Shown here piece by piece: positions 8,538 through 17,157 of a DNA stretch of 64,000 bases. Under the pieces are notes generated by a model that was given only the letters and a program-made list of their open reading frames with translations, searched no databases and had not been told where the DNA came from. The DNA is taken from the NCBI RefSeq assembly GCF_014725735.1, contig NZ_CP061368.1, positions 62,001 through 126,000 of the forward strand. The letters are read 5' to 3'. Numbering within the stretch: the first letter of the stretch is position 1; every line of letters begins with the position of its first letter. Both the position numbers and the translations under genes were made by a program. Origin of the DNA: Wenzhouxiangella sp. AB-CW3. GTDB lineage: Bacteria > Pseudomonadota > Gammaproteobacteria > Xanthomonadales > Wenzhouxiangellaceae.

Positions 8538-9274
8538 AGTCCACCGCACAGTCCATTGCCACAATATCGATCGACCTGGCAGATGCCGAGCACCGGCTGG
8601 CCGGTCTCGAAGCGCGTGATCGCATTGCCTGGAGCTTCGAGCATCTGCCCGGCAGTCATGTGTTGTCGTCGAGTTTCGGCATTCAGGCCGCGCTGATGCT
8701 CCACATGGTGAGCGAAGTGGCCCCGGGTACACCGGTGGTGTTCATCGACACCGGCTATCACTTTCCCGAAACCTACCGTTTTGTCGACGAGCTGTGTCAG
8801 CGCCTTCCGGTCAACCTCAAGGTCTACCGGCCCCGTCTCTCGGCGGCCTGGCAGGAGGCTCGCCACGGCCGTCGCTGGGAACAGGGACGCGATGCACTGG
8901 CCGCCTACAACCGCGACAACAAGGTCGAACCGATGCGGCGTGCGCTCAATGACCTGCGCGTGGGCAGCTGGTTCTCGGGGCTGCGCCGGGTGCAGTCGGT
9001 CAGCCGCAACGATCTGCCCCTGATCGACCAGCAGTGGGGACGCTGCAAGGTGCATCCGGTGGCTGACTGGACCGATCGCCAGGTCCATGACTACCTTCGG
9101 CGCCACGACCTGCCCTATCACCCGCTGCGCGAGCGCGGCTATGTCAGCATCGGCGACTGGCACACCACCCGTTCGCTCGATCAGGTCGAGTCGCGCGAAG
9201 AAGCCCGCTTCTTCGGGCTGATGCGCGAATGCGGCCTGCATGAGCTGCCCGAAGGCCAGGCCAGCAATCGCTGA
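8534..9274 (+). CDS. cysH: Phosphoadenylyl-sulfate (PAPS) reductase
   Basis: A 246-residue thioredoxin-dependent reductase of adenylylated sulfate. The N-type PP-loop appears as LSSSFGIQAALML near residues 43-56. The C-terminal ECGLH motif carries catalytic Cys233. The CC...CC cluster-binding cysteines of APS reductases are absent, so it should use PAPS rather than APS. The start overlaps the cysI stop as ATGA. It completes cysJIH and converges on cysB. cysD/cysN/cysC are not in the window. Confidence 0.93.
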   Translation: MKSTAQSIATISIDLADAEHRLAGLEARDRIAWSFEHLPGSHVLSSSFGIQAALMLHMVSEVAPGTPVVFIDTGYHFPETYRFVDELCQRLPVNLKVYRPRLSAAWQEARHGRRWEQGRDALAAYNRDNKVEPMRRALNDLRVGSWFSGLRRVQSVSRNDLPLIDQQWGRCKVHPVADWTDRQVHDYLRRHDLPYHPLRERGYVSIGDWHTTRSLDQVESREEARFFGLMRECGLHELPEGQASNR

Positions 9275-9292
9275 GCGCCCGCGCAGGGTTGC

Positions 9293-10306
9293 TTAGCAGC
9301 CGCGAAGCTCCGGGCGACGCCCCGGCCCGGCCCGCAGGGGCAGCTCGATGTCTTGCAGCTGATCATCCAGATCGGCATCCGGTCCTTCGCGGGTCAGCGC
9401 GGTAAACAGGCGCTCGGGCAGATGTGGTGCCAGCTGTCGAATGAAATTGATGTGCAGGTCGGTCAGCAGCAAGTCTTCACGGAAGCCCAGCCAGGTGGTC
9501 AACCGGGGAAACAGTCCGGCGGCATCAAGGGCGATCAGGTCGTCGTCGGTGCCGGCCTCGACCGCCATCGAAGCCAGTACACCCACGCCCAGACCGAGCC
9601 GCACGTATGTCTTGATGATGTCGGCATCGCGTGCGGTGAAAGCCACCCGCGGGGTCAGTCCTTCCCGGGAAAAGCTGCTCATCATCGATGACTCCGGCTG
9701 GTCGCTATAGACGTAGGTCACCAGGGGGTAATCGGCCAGCGTGGCCAGGTCCAGTGGCGCTTCGCGCTCGGCAAGCGGATGATCCTGCGGCACCAGGATC
9801 GTGCGATCCCACTGGTAGACAGGCAGGGAGACCAGCGATCCGAACTCGCGGGCGCGCCCGGAAAGCAGTGCGAAATCGACCTTGCGCTCGTCCATCATGC
9901 GAAGGATCTGCTCGGAAGTGCCCTGGTGCAGATGAAAGTCGACATCGGGAAAATCGCGCCGGAAGCGATCAATGACCGATGGCAACACGTAGCGGGCCTG
10001 GGTATGCGTGGTGGCCAGGCGAATCGTACCCCGGTCTTCGCCACGCAGTTCCTTCGACAGTGCCTTGATGCCGTCGACTTCCTTGAGCACCCGCGCGGCA
10101 TGATCGGCCACGCGTTCGCCCGCCGGTGTGAGCGACTCGAGACGCTTGCCCTGACGAACGAACAAGCGCATGCCCAGTTCGCTTTCAAGCAGCCTGATCT
10201 GCTTGCTCACGCCGGGTTGCGAGGTGTAGAGCGCCTCGGCGGCCTGGGTGATGTTGAGGCCGTTGTCGATGACGGCCATGAAGAATCGAAGTTGCTGAAG
10301 TTTCAT
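9293..10306 (-). CDS. cysB: LysR-type regulator CysB
   Basis: A 337-residue LysR-family regulator. The winged helix-turn-helix is at residues 1-60 (MKLQQLRFF, NITQAAEALYTSQPGVSKQI), which is the CysB/Cbl signature. The effector domain has TTHTQARYVLP and HLHQGTSEQI, regions that bind N-acetylserine or sulfate in CysB proteins. It should activate the sulfate-reduction genes beside it. It lies tail to tail with cysH (18 bp apart). The C-terminus is slightly longer than in E. coli (324) and rich in Arg/Pro. Confidence 0.93.
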   Translation of the reverse strand: MKLQQLRFFMAVIDNGLNITQAAEALYTSQPGVSKQIRLLESELGMRLFVRQGKRLESLTPAGERVADHAARVLKEVDGIKALSKELRGEDRGTIRLATTHTQARYVLPSVIDRFRRDFPDVDFHLHQGTSEQILRMMDERKVDFALLSGRAREFGSLVSLPVYQWDRTILVPQDHPLAEREAPLDLATLADYPLVTYVYSDQPESSMMSSFSREGLTPRVAFTARDADIIKTYVRLGLGVGVLASMAVEAGTDDDLIALDAAGLFPRLTTWLGFREDLLLTDLHINFIRQLAPHLPERLFTALTREGPDADLDDQLQDIELPLRAGPGRRPELRGC

Positions 10307-10562
10307 CTGGATTCCCGCAAAGCTTTAAATTTCGGGCCGGTGGGCCGCTTGCGGGAAGATCAGGATAAAGAGGAAGGCGGACTGCAGGCCGACCGCTTTA
10401 GCTGAACTTGTTAAGCGCCCGCAAGCTGGCTCAAATCGGCGCTGTCCATCAATATGCCCCGGCTTCGCCAGGATGTCAACGGCTCAATCGGGCGGAGGAA
10501 GTTTGATGAGCGGCGAAACGGTCTGCCGGTCGTCTCGAGCAGCCCATATAACTATTTCTTCT
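10307..10562. other. cysB upstream region, no gene seen
   Basis: About 250 bp between cysB (leftward) and the metX leader (rightward). It should carry the cysB promoter. I see no open frame with coding character and no confident promoter for cysB. Confidence 0.5.
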
Positions 10563-10591
10563 TTGACCACTCACCGAAGTTTGGGTACTGT
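10563..10591 (+). promoter_or_regulatory. Sigma-70 promoter for the riboswitch-metX-metB transcript
   Basis: TTGACC at 10563-10568 and TACTGT at 10586-10591 are 17 bp apart. The predicted start near 10598 is a few bases before the riboswitch P1 stem, the position expected for a riboswitch leader. Confidence 0.6.
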
Positions 10592-10603
10592 CGTGCCCAA
10601 CAA

Positions 10604-10714
10604 GCTCATCAAGACCGGCTGAGGGACAGGCCCTTTGACGCCGGGGCAACCAGCGATTTTCGCCAGGTGCCAATTCCTGCGGACGCCCGAAAACGGGCAT
10701 GCCGAGAGATGAGT
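10604..10714 (+). promoter_or_regulatory. SAM-I (S-box) riboswitch aptamer
   Basis: The conserved S-box core is readable in order. P1 5' strand CTCATC (10605-10610) pairs with GATGAG (10708-10713). Between them are CAAGA, the kink-turn and P2 region TGAGGGACAGGCCC, GGGGCAACCAGCGA, a P3 hairpin closed by GCGA/TCGC, the invariant AGGTGCCAATTCC, and a P4 hairpin GCCCGAAAACGGGC. Gene context fits: metX and metB follow. S-adenosylmethionine binding should lower expression of homocysteine/methionine synthesis. No U-tract terminator follows, so control is probably at translation. Confidence 0.92.
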
Positions 10715-10773
10715 GTTTCGCCACCGATGCTGATTCATTTCCCTTCAAGTCGGCCTGGCGCAACACCTCACCC

Positions 10774-10844
10774 ACTCCCGGCATCTTCCGCAAGAACTCC
10801 TTGATCGAGCTTGCAACGTTGAATCGTGCAGTCAATCGGGAGTT
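10774..10844 (+). promoter_or_regulatory. Possible expression platform sequestering the metX ribosome site
   Basis: The metX ribosome site CGGGAGTT (10837-10844) is 7-9 bases before the ATG. It can pair with ACTCCCG at 10774-10780 (seven perfect pairs) or with AACTCC at 10795-10800. Two alternative partners upstream of one ribosome site is what a translational riboswitch platform would need. This is a by-eye folding inference. Confidence 0.4.
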
Positions 10845-10850
10845 ACGGAA

Positions 10851-11831
10851 ATGAGCCAGACCGCCACCCTTGCCGAAGCCGCCTGCGGGCCGACTTCCGC
10901 ACCCGCCAGCCGCCAGTTCGTCTCCGGTGGGCTGTGGCACGACATGTCCTGGGCGCCGGGACGGCACAAGCCGGTACGCATCATGTATCGCCTGGAAGGC
11001 CCGGCCGGTGCACCCGTGGTGCTGACCATGGGTGGAATCAGTGCCAGTCGGCATGTCGACCGCTGGTGGAAGGAACACTATGGTGCCGAGGGTGCGCTCA
11101 ACCCCGAACGCTGCCGGATTCTGTCCATCGACTGGCTGGGGCATCGCTGGCCTGACGGCTCGCCGGTCACGACCGCACAGCAGGCCGAGGCCCTGATCGC
11201 GGTCATGGACAGTCTCGGCATCCGCCGGCTGGCCACCTGTATCGGCGCCTCCTACGGGGCCATGGTCGGGCTGGCACTGGCCGCCCGTTATCCTGAACGA
11301 CTGGAGTCGTTGCTGGCCATCAGTGGTGCACACAGCTCCCATCCGATGGCCACGGCACGACGCATGATTCAGCGCGAGATCATCCAGATGGGCGTTGATG
11401 CCGGCGATGAGCGGCGTGCTCTCAAACTGGCTCGTTCACTGGCATTGACCACTTATCGTCCGGGCAGCCTGTTTGCCGAGCGTTTCGACCACCCGCGTCC
11501 GCAGCGGGTACTGGAGCGCCTGGACCGCTATTTCGAACACCAGGGCCGGCGCCTGATCGGCCAGTTCGATGCCGAGCGCTACCTGTGCCTGTCGGAATCG
11601 CTGGACCTGCACCAGGTCGACCCGGGCGCCATCCGCTGTCCGGTCACCCTGGTGGCGGTGCATTCCGATGAACTGGTGCCGGTCTCTCAGCTCGAAGAGC
11701 TTGATCGTGCCCTGTGTGACAGCAGCCTGCGTGTCATCCAGTCGGACTTCGGACACGATGCGTTTCTTAAGGAAACCCCCTTCTTCGATACCTTGATTCG
11801 CCAGCTCGTGGCGAAGGGAGCCAGCCAATGA
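10851..11831 (+). CDS. metX: Homoserine O-acyltransferase, MetX family
   Basis: A 326-residue alpha/beta-hydrolase acyltransferase that activates homoserine for methionine synthesis. The nucleophile elbow is GASYGAMVG with Ser134. The catalytic Asp is in HSDELVP (Asp273) and His in FGHDAFL (His302), completing the triad. The usual MetX elbow is GGSMGG, so this is a divergent branch. MetX-type enzymes in Xanthomonadales are often succinyltransferases, so the acyl donor cannot be read here. The gene is translationally coupled to metB and sits under the SAM-I riboswitch. Confidence 0.85.
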   Translation: MSQTATLAEAACGPTSAPASRQFVSGGLWHDMSWAPGRHKPVRIMYRLEGPAGAPVVLTMGGISASRHVDRWWKEHYGAEGALNPERCRILSIDWLGHRWPDGSPVTTAQQAEALIAVMDSLGIRRLATCIGASYGAMVGLALAARYPERLESLLAISGAHSSHPMATARRMIQREIIQMGVDAGDERRALKLARSLALTTYRPGSLFAERFDHPRPQRVLERLDRYFEHQGRRLIGQFDAERYLCLSESLDLHQVDPGAIRCPVTLVAVHSDELVPVSQLEELDRALCDSSLRVIQSDFGHDAFLKETPFFDTLIRQLVAKGASQ

Positions 11832-13054
11832 CCCGCGAGGCTTATCAGCCCGAAACCGTGGCCGTGCGCACCGGTATTGAAAGTGACACGCAGCACGGCG
11901 CCGTCGTGCCCCCCATTCACCTGTCGAGCACCTACAGCTTTGCCGATTACGGCCAGCCGCGCCGTTATGACTACAGCCGCTCGGGCAACCCCACCCGAGA
12001 CCAGCTCGGCCACGCACTGCGGGATCTGGAAGGCGGTACGGCGGCAACCGTGACCGCCACCGGCATGGGTGCCATCAGTACGGTGCTGCAATTGCTGAAG
12101 CCGGGGCAGCGCCTGATTGCGCCGGTTGACTGCTACGGCGGCACGTTTCGCCTGTTCGATGCCTGGCATCGCAAGGGGCTGTTCGAACTGGAGTGGGTCG
12201 ATTACAACGACACTGATGCCTTCGAGCAGGCCCTGGCCGCCGGTGCCGCCCTGGTCTGGGTGGAAACGCCATCCAATCCCCTGCTGCGTATCTACGACAT
12301 TCGGGCCATTGCCCGGGCCGCGCACGCCGTCGGCGCCCTGGTCGTGGCTGACAACACGTTTCTCTCTCCGGTTTTGCAGCAGCCACTGGCCCTGGGCGCC
12401 GACCTGGTAGTGCATTCAACCACCAAGTACATCAACGGCCATTCCGACGTGGTTGGCGGCGCCATCATTGCCGCCGACGAATCCGTGGGCGAGGAGATTG
12501 CCTGGTGGTCGAATACCATGGGGATCAGTGCCGGCCCGTTTGACAGCTGGCTGACCCTGCGGGGCCTGCGGACCCTTGGCCCACGACTGCGCCAGCATCA
12601 GGAAAACACGGCGGCGGTGGTCGAGGTCCTGATGATGCACGATGCCATCAGCCAGGTGTACTACCCCGGTCTGACCAGTCACCCGGGTCACGCGCTGGCC
12701 AGCCGCCAGCAACGGGGATTCGGTGCCATGGTCAGCTTCGAGCTGGACGGTGGCGAAGTCGCGGTACGGCGATTCCTGAAGGCGCTGCAACTGCCCTCAC
12801 TGGCCGAATCGCTCGGTGGCGTGGAAACCCTGATTGCCCACCCGGCCACCATGACGCATGCCGCCATGTCGCTGGAGGCGCGGCAGCGCGCGGGCATTAC
12901 CGACGGGCTGTTGCGTCTTTCGGTCGGGCTGGAAGCGGCTGAAGACCTGTGCGCCGACCTGCACCAGGCCCTGGCCCAACTGACACCCGGCCAATCCAGC
13001 CCGAAGCCGCAACTCAAGGGAGTGCCGGGCGGAGCTACAGTGCGTACTGGATGA
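11828..13054 (+). CDS. metB: Cystathionine gamma-synthase / O-acylhomoserine sulfhydrylase
   Basis: A 408-residue Cys/Met-metabolism PLP enzyme using the acylhomoserine made by the preceding gene. Motifs: YDYSRSGNPTRDQL near residue 47, WVETPSNPLLRIYDI, VVADNTFLSP, and the PLP lysine Lys200 in HSTTKYINGHSD. Sequence alone does not cleanly separate cystathionine gamma-synthase (cysteine donor) from direct sulfhydrylation (sulfide donor); the nearby cysJIH makes either plausible. The start overlaps the metX stop as ATGA. The 3' end overlaps the opposing EF-hand gene by 20 bp. Confidence 0.88.
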   Translation: MTREAYQPETVAVRTGIESDTQHGAVVPPIHLSSTYSFADYGQPRRYDYSRSGNPTRDQLGHALRDLEGGTAATVTATGMGAISTVLQLLKPGQRLIAPVDCYGGTFRLFDAWHRKGLFELEWVDYNDTDAFEQALAAGAALVWVETPSNPLLRIYDIRAIARAAHAVGALVVADNTFLSPVLQQPLALGADLVVHSTTKYINGHSDVVGGAIIAADESVGEEIAWWSNTMGISAGPFDSWLTLRGLRTLGPRLRQHQENTAAVVEVLMMHDAISQVYYPGLTSHPGHALASRQQRGFGAMVSFELDGGEVAVRRFLKALQLPSLAESLGGVETLIAHPATMTHAAMSLEARQRAGITDGLLRLSVGLEAAEDLCADLHQALAQLTPGQSSPKPQLKGVPGGATVRTG

Positions 13055-13253
13055 CGAGCTCGCGCAGCTCGTCCCGCGAGATCCTGCCGTCATGGTTGGC
13101 GTCGAACTCGTCGAAGATCTTCGCGCTCACGCCAATGCCGTGTTCGCCGATCAGGTACTTGACCAGGTCGACAAACTCGCCGCGTGACAGCACACCGTCG
13201 CGATTGGTGTCGAATTCAGCGAACAGTTCGTCGATCAGTTCTTCGCGATCCAT
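13035..13253 (-). CDS. Small EF-hand calcium-binding protein
   Basis: A 72-residue protein with two canonical EF-hand loops and little else. Loop 1 is residues 15-26 (DTNRDGVLSRGE) and loop 2 residues 51-62 (DANHDGRISRDE). Both have Asp/Asn/Asp at positions 1, 3 and 5, Gly at 6 and Glu at 12, so both should bind Ca2+. The ATG at 13253 is preferred because AGGA lies 10 bases upstream and the EF-hand helix starts at once; an upstream start would add about 49 residues of unconvincing sequence. No signal peptide is seen with this start. Role unknown. Confidence 0.75.
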   Translation of the reverse strand: MDREELIDELFAEFDTNRDGVLSRGEFVDLVKYLIGEHGIGVSAKIFDEFDANHDGRISRDELRELVIQYAL

Positions 13254-13442
13254 CGGGCCGGCTTCCTGCAGGTAGTGGGGGTCTGTAAACGATACCATCG
13301 CCTGCTGCCCGGTTGCTGACTGATTCTGAGCCGGTCGGGCACTCATGCAACATGCTGCCGGTGCCACGACGGGCCCCGGCTGGTTTATTCTTTGTGGCAT
13401 CTGCCACCGGCTGACCCAATTGATTCAATCCGTCGCGGCCCG

Positions 13443-14348
13443 ATGATCAAGCGTATTCCAGCAGACGAGCGGCCCCTGTCGCTCGCCACGGCCCTTGCAC
13501 TGCTCTCGCTGCTCGCCGGCATTGTCTACCTGAGTGGTCTGGCCTGGCCGCGGATGAGTACCTGGCTGGCCGGGCTGAGCAGTTTTCAGCTCGGCTTTCT
13601 GGCCAGTTTCGTGGCCGGCATGTTCACCGCCGTGGGCGCCCTGCCGATCTTCATGCTCAGGCGCATCAGCCAGGCAACCGAGGATGCCCTGATGGGTTTT
13701 GGTGCCGGGGTGATGCTGGCCGCGACGGCCTTCGAGCTGGTGCTGCCAGCCGTGGAACTGGCCGAGACCCAGTACGGCTCGGTCAGCATGGCGCTGGCCG
13801 TGCTTATCCTCGGGGTCGGCATCGGTGGCGGAATGTTCCTGGTGCTTCAACGCCTGGTGCCCCAGGAACGCTTTCGCATCGGACTCGACGACGGTGCCGA
13901 TGCCACCCGGGCACGCGGCATCTACCTGTTCATTTTCGCCATTGCCCTGCACAACCTGCCCGAAGGACTGGCCGTGGGCGTGGGTTTCGGCGGCGATGTG
14001 CGCGATGGCATTACCCTGGCCATCGCCATCGGCCTGCAGAACATGCCCGAGGGCCTGATCGTGGCCGTGGCCATGATGTCGCTGGGCTATGGAAAGTGGC
14101 CGGCATTCGGCATGGCGTTGCTCACCGGCCTGGTTCAGCCGGTCGGCGGGCTCATCGGGGCGGCCGCGGTGAGTCTTTCGCAGGCCATGCTGCCCTGGGG
14201 CATGGCCTTTGCCGGTGGTGCGATGCTGTTTGTCATCAGCCACGAAATCATTCCGGGCTCACACAAGCACGGCTACCAGACCCGCGCCACCGCCGGTGTG
14301 CTTATCGGCTTCATCACATTGCTGGCCATCGATCTGTCGATTGGCTGA
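13443..14348 (+). CDS. ZIP family metal transporter
   Basis: A 301-residue membrane protein of the ZIP/ZupT family importing Zn2+ or related divalent metals. About eight hydrophobic segments are visible. The paired binding-site motifs HNLPEG and QNMPEG, in adjacent helices, are diagnostic. A hydrophilic loop with [14 protein letters not shown] precedes the first motif. The ATG at 13443 (MIKRIPADERP) is chosen over an upstream TTG. Metal specificity is not deducible. Confidence 0.88.
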   Translation: MIKRIPADERPLSLATALALLSLLAGIVYLSGLAWPRMSTWLAGLSSFQLGFLASFVAGMFTAVGALPIFMLRRISQATEDALMGFGAGVMLAATAFELVLPAVELAETQYGSVSMALAVLILGVGIGGGMFLVLQRLVPQERFRIGLDDGADATRARGIYLFIFAIALHNLPEGLAVGVGFGGDVRDGITLAIAIGLQNMPEGLIVAVAMMSLGYGKWPAFGMALLTGLVQPVGGLIGAAAVSLSQAMLPWGMAFAGGAMLFVISHEIIPGSHKHGYQTRATAGVLIGFITLLAIDLSIG

Positions 14349-14362
14349 GGTTCCCCGAGTAT

Positions 14363-16159
14363 TCAGTCGCCGGTGCCGCGCTTGAGGGCCTCCGGGTCCG
14401 GTCTGGCCAGGCCGTCGAGCAGGGCGCGCAGCGCCGGCCGGGCCTTGGCCCGTTGATTGCCGTCGACTTCGAACAGGGCGAAGGATTCCCATCCGGCGGT
14501 CACCAGGTCGGGCGCCCACAGGCGAATGCCGGCCAGCTCGTGCGCGCCGGCCCAGCGGACCAGGTCGCGTAGCAGGCGTGCCTGACCCTCGGGGCTGATC
14601 GGGTAGCCTTCGATATGGTGATGCCATGCCTGGAACGGGCCGTCGGTCGGTGCCGTGGCCGGATAGGCATACTCTGCGATGAACACCGGCTGCTCGAATT
14701 CACTCTGAAGCCGCTCCACGGTTGCAGTGAAGGTATCAAAGCGATCGTCGGACTGTTCGTGCGCCGAAGGATACAGCGACAGGCCGAGCTCATCGGGCCG
14801 AAATCCATGCTCGTCGAGAGATTGATAAAAGGCCACGGCAAACTGCTCGGAGTGGGAGGTCGAGATATGGGTGGCAAAGCGCGCGTATGGATCAACGCGG
14901 CGCACGCCGGTGGCCGCGGCGGCAAGCAGCCGGGCGGTATGCGGCCAGACGTGATTCTCCAGCCAACCGATTCGCTCCGTCTCGCTCATCCCCGCCATGA
15001 GCTCGCCCACGCTCTGGCGACCGATCTCCGGGTCCACCCCGTCGGGCGCCCGGTACCAGCCGGACTCGCCTTCATCACCGTCGCAGGCACCGGGTGCCGG
15101 CTGCGGCGCCACGCCGGCGGTGCCGAAATCGACCTCGTTGCCAAGATTCCAGATCGAGACCTCCGCGCCGGTGGCCAGAATGTCCTCTGCCGCCAGTTCC
15201 GCGTAGCGCCCCAGCTTGTCGGTCATGCTGTCGATATCGAGCTCATGCCAGGGGGTGTCCGACTCGATCTCCGGATAGTCGGAGAAGTCCGGCGGCGTCT
15301 GGCACAGCACGTCGCCGTAGCTGCGGTACAGACCAAGCTCGACGTTGAGCGGCAGGTTCAGTGCCTCGGCGACTTGTGCGCGTTGCTTTACGGCCTGCTT
15401 GGAACGGTCAACGCCGTCCTCCGAGGACTGGCGTCGGGTCGCGGCGCGCGCGAACACCTCGTTGGCGCCGTGCTCGACAAACAGTGCCTGCAGCTCTTCC
15501 AGGGTTTCAGCAAGCTGGCCCTGCTCGTCTTCGAAAACGATGCCGGCGTCCAGCATCATGGGCGCGAAGGGGCTGACCGAGAGTGCGCGCCGGAAGGTCG
15601 CATCCACCTCGGTCTCGGCACACAGTGCATCGGGCGAGAGCCGCTCGAGTGGAATGACCCCCTCGCTGATCTCGTCGTCGCCATCGAGCTGCAGCGCGTA
15701 GTGCAAGGTCGCGTGATGGCAATCGTGAAACTGCAACACCGCATCTCCGATCTGGTGCTGATCGGGTTCGGGGGCGTGGTGGTCGAAGCGTCCGCCCGAA
15801 TGCTTGTAGACGTCGAGCAACACCGCCGGACTGCCCCGGGTATAGCGCCCATCGGCCAGGAACCAGCGCTGCTCTCCCGAATCCCGGGAGTAGGTAAACC
15901 AGTAACCGACCAGGGCCGGGGGCTGGAACGCCGGAACCACGTCGATCAGAAACCCCTGGCCGGGTGTTTCGGGATAGAACCAGGAGCCGCTCATCCCGAG
16001 CGAGATGGGCTGGCCGGCCTCGGCCAGCAGCCGGCTCGAGGCCTCTTCGGTTCCGCCTGCAGTCGTGTTGCATGCGATCGAAAGGCCGCCCAGTGCAAGC
16101 AGCAGGCCGAGTGCGGTTGCAATTCGTACCAAGGGTGCCTCCGGTCGATACAGACTCAT
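14363..16159 (-). CDS. GH53-like glycoside hydrolase lipoprotein with an extra N-terminal domain
   Basis: A 598-residue protein. The N-terminus is a lipoprotein signal ending LSIAC (Cys30), so it should be membrane-anchored outside the cytoplasm. Residues about 50-165 form a domain rich in Trp/Tyr/Gly (GSWFYPETPGQGFLIDV, YWFTYSRDSGEQRWFL) that I have seen as a stand-alone repeat in related bacteria but cannot name. From about 200 on it resembles the GH53 TIM barrel: Glu342 in WNLGNEVDFG fits the acid/base and Glu496 in VFIAEYAYP the nucleophile. GH53 enzymes cleave beta-1,4-galactan. A long insert between the two glutamates makes the substrate uncertain. Confidence 0.65.
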   Translation of the reverse strand: MSLYRPEAPLVRIATALGLLLALGGLSIACNTTAGGTEEASSRLLAEAGQPISLGMSGSWFYPETPGQGFLIDVVPAFQPPALVGYWFTYSRDSGEQRWFLADGRYTRGSPAVLLDVYKHSGGRFDHHAPEPDQHQIGDAVLQFHDCHHATLHYALQLDGDDEISEGVIPLERLSPDALCAETEVDATFRRALSVSPFAPMMLDAGIVFEDEQGQLAETLEELQALFVEHGANEVFARAATRRQSSEDGVDRSKQAVKQRAQVAEALNLPLNVELGLYRSYGDVLCQTPPDFSDYPEIESDTPWHELDIDSMTDKLGRYAELAAEDILATGAEVSIWNLGNEVDFGTAGVAPQPAPGACDGDEGESGWYRAPDGVDPEIGRQSVGELMAGMSETERIGWLENHVWPHTARLLAAAATGVRRVDPYARFATHISTSHSEQFAVAFYQSLDEHGFRPDELGLSLYPSAHEQSDDRFDTFTATVERLQSEFEQPVFIAEYAYPATAPTDGPFQAWHHHIEGYPISPEGQARLLRDLVRWAGAHELAGIRLWAPDLVTAGWESFALFEVDGNQRAKARPALRALLDGLARPDPEALKRGTGD

Positions 16160-16193
16160 ACACTGGGTAACACCCGATGCCCGCGAATTCAAA

Positions 16194-17135
16194 TCACTTC
16201 ACGTTATGCTGACATTCGTTGTCGAGTTGGCGGATTCTGCGGGTGACCCGCTGGCCGAGCGTGGCATCGGCCCGAAGGGCTTTGAGTTCGGACCGTGCCT
16301 GGCAGGGGCGACCGTTGCGCTGCAACGCCACGGCCAGGTTGTAACGCCCGCTGGCATGATCCGGGTGGATCTCGAGCAGCCGCTGGTAGGCATCGACCGC
16401 GGCCTCGAGCCGGCCGCGACGAAACTGCACGTTGCCCAGCCCCAGCCAGGCCAGGGCCGCGTCGGGCCAGCGCTCCAGGGTCTGCTCCCAGACGGCCAGT
16501 GCAGCATCGTCCTCGGCGACTGCCTCAAAGTCCACTGCCGCATTCAGCCATCGCTCACGGTCGGCATCGGCGGGCCATTGACCCGGCTCGACCAGCACCA
16601 CCGCCCAGCGCCCGGCCCGATCCCACTGACGGAACCAGGCACCTGCGCGAATGCTGAGTTCACGTTCGTTGCCTGAACGCAGCAACAAGCGGTTGCTGGT
16701 CTGGTCGTAGCCGATGACCACGGCATAGTGCCAGTACGGATAACGACTCAGACCGTGGTTTTCCAGCACTAGCACGGGCCGCCCTGCGGCCAGCTCGGCC
16801 AGGACCGCTCCGATATTGGCTTCGAGGCGGTAGGGGATTCGCCCCAGCGATCGGGCCGTGGCGGTCAGTTCCGCCTGCAGGCTGCCCTGGCGCTCGGGCA
16901 GATAAACCCGCTCGACCAGTTCCTCGTAGTCCACGGCAACCCCTTGGTGCGCCAGCATGGTGGCCAGTGCGGCCGGCCCGCAGTGGAACTCGGTCTGGGG
17001 ATAAAAGGGTACGTCGGCCAGGTGAGTGGAAGGCGGTAGCGCTCCGGTTTCCTCGGCCAGGTTCAGGTGGGCACAGCCGATCAGAATGGCCGGAAGCAGC
17101 AGCGCGAACACGAGCCGCCCGCGGCGGCCCGCCAC
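16194..17135 (-). CDS. PA2778-like lipoprotein: C39-type cysteine peptidase domain plus TPR
   Basis: The first half is a C39-like papain fold: FHCGPAALATML carries the candidate catalytic Cys and YPYWHYAVVIGYD the His. The second half (about 205-305) has tetratricopeptide-type helices (AALAWLGLGNVQFRRGRLEA, AVDAYQRLLEIHPDHASGRY). The GTG start at 17135 gives a clean lipoprotein signal (LVFALLLPAILIGC) just after the PA2779-like gene; a TTG at 17195 would overlap that gene. PA2778 and PA2779 are neighbours in Pseudomonas too. Function is not established; processing or secretion of a partner is a guess. Confidence 0.75.
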   Translation of the reverse strand: MAGRRGRLVFALLLPAILIGCAHLNLAEETGALPPSTHLADVPFYPQTEFHCGPAALATMLAHQGVAVDYEELVERVYLPERQGSLQAELTATARSLGRIPYRLEANIGAVLAELAAGRPVLVLENHGLSRYPYWHYAVVIGYDQTSNRLLLRSGNERELSIRAGAWFRQWDRAGRWAVVLVEPGQWPADADRERWLNAAVDFEAVAEDDAALAVWEQTLERWPDAALAWLGLGNVQFRRGRLEAAVDAYQRLLEIHPDHASGRYNLAVALQRNGRPCQARSELKALRADATLGQRVTRRIRQLDNECQHNVK

Positions 17136-17157
17136 CTGGCCCGCGAACAGCCGAATC

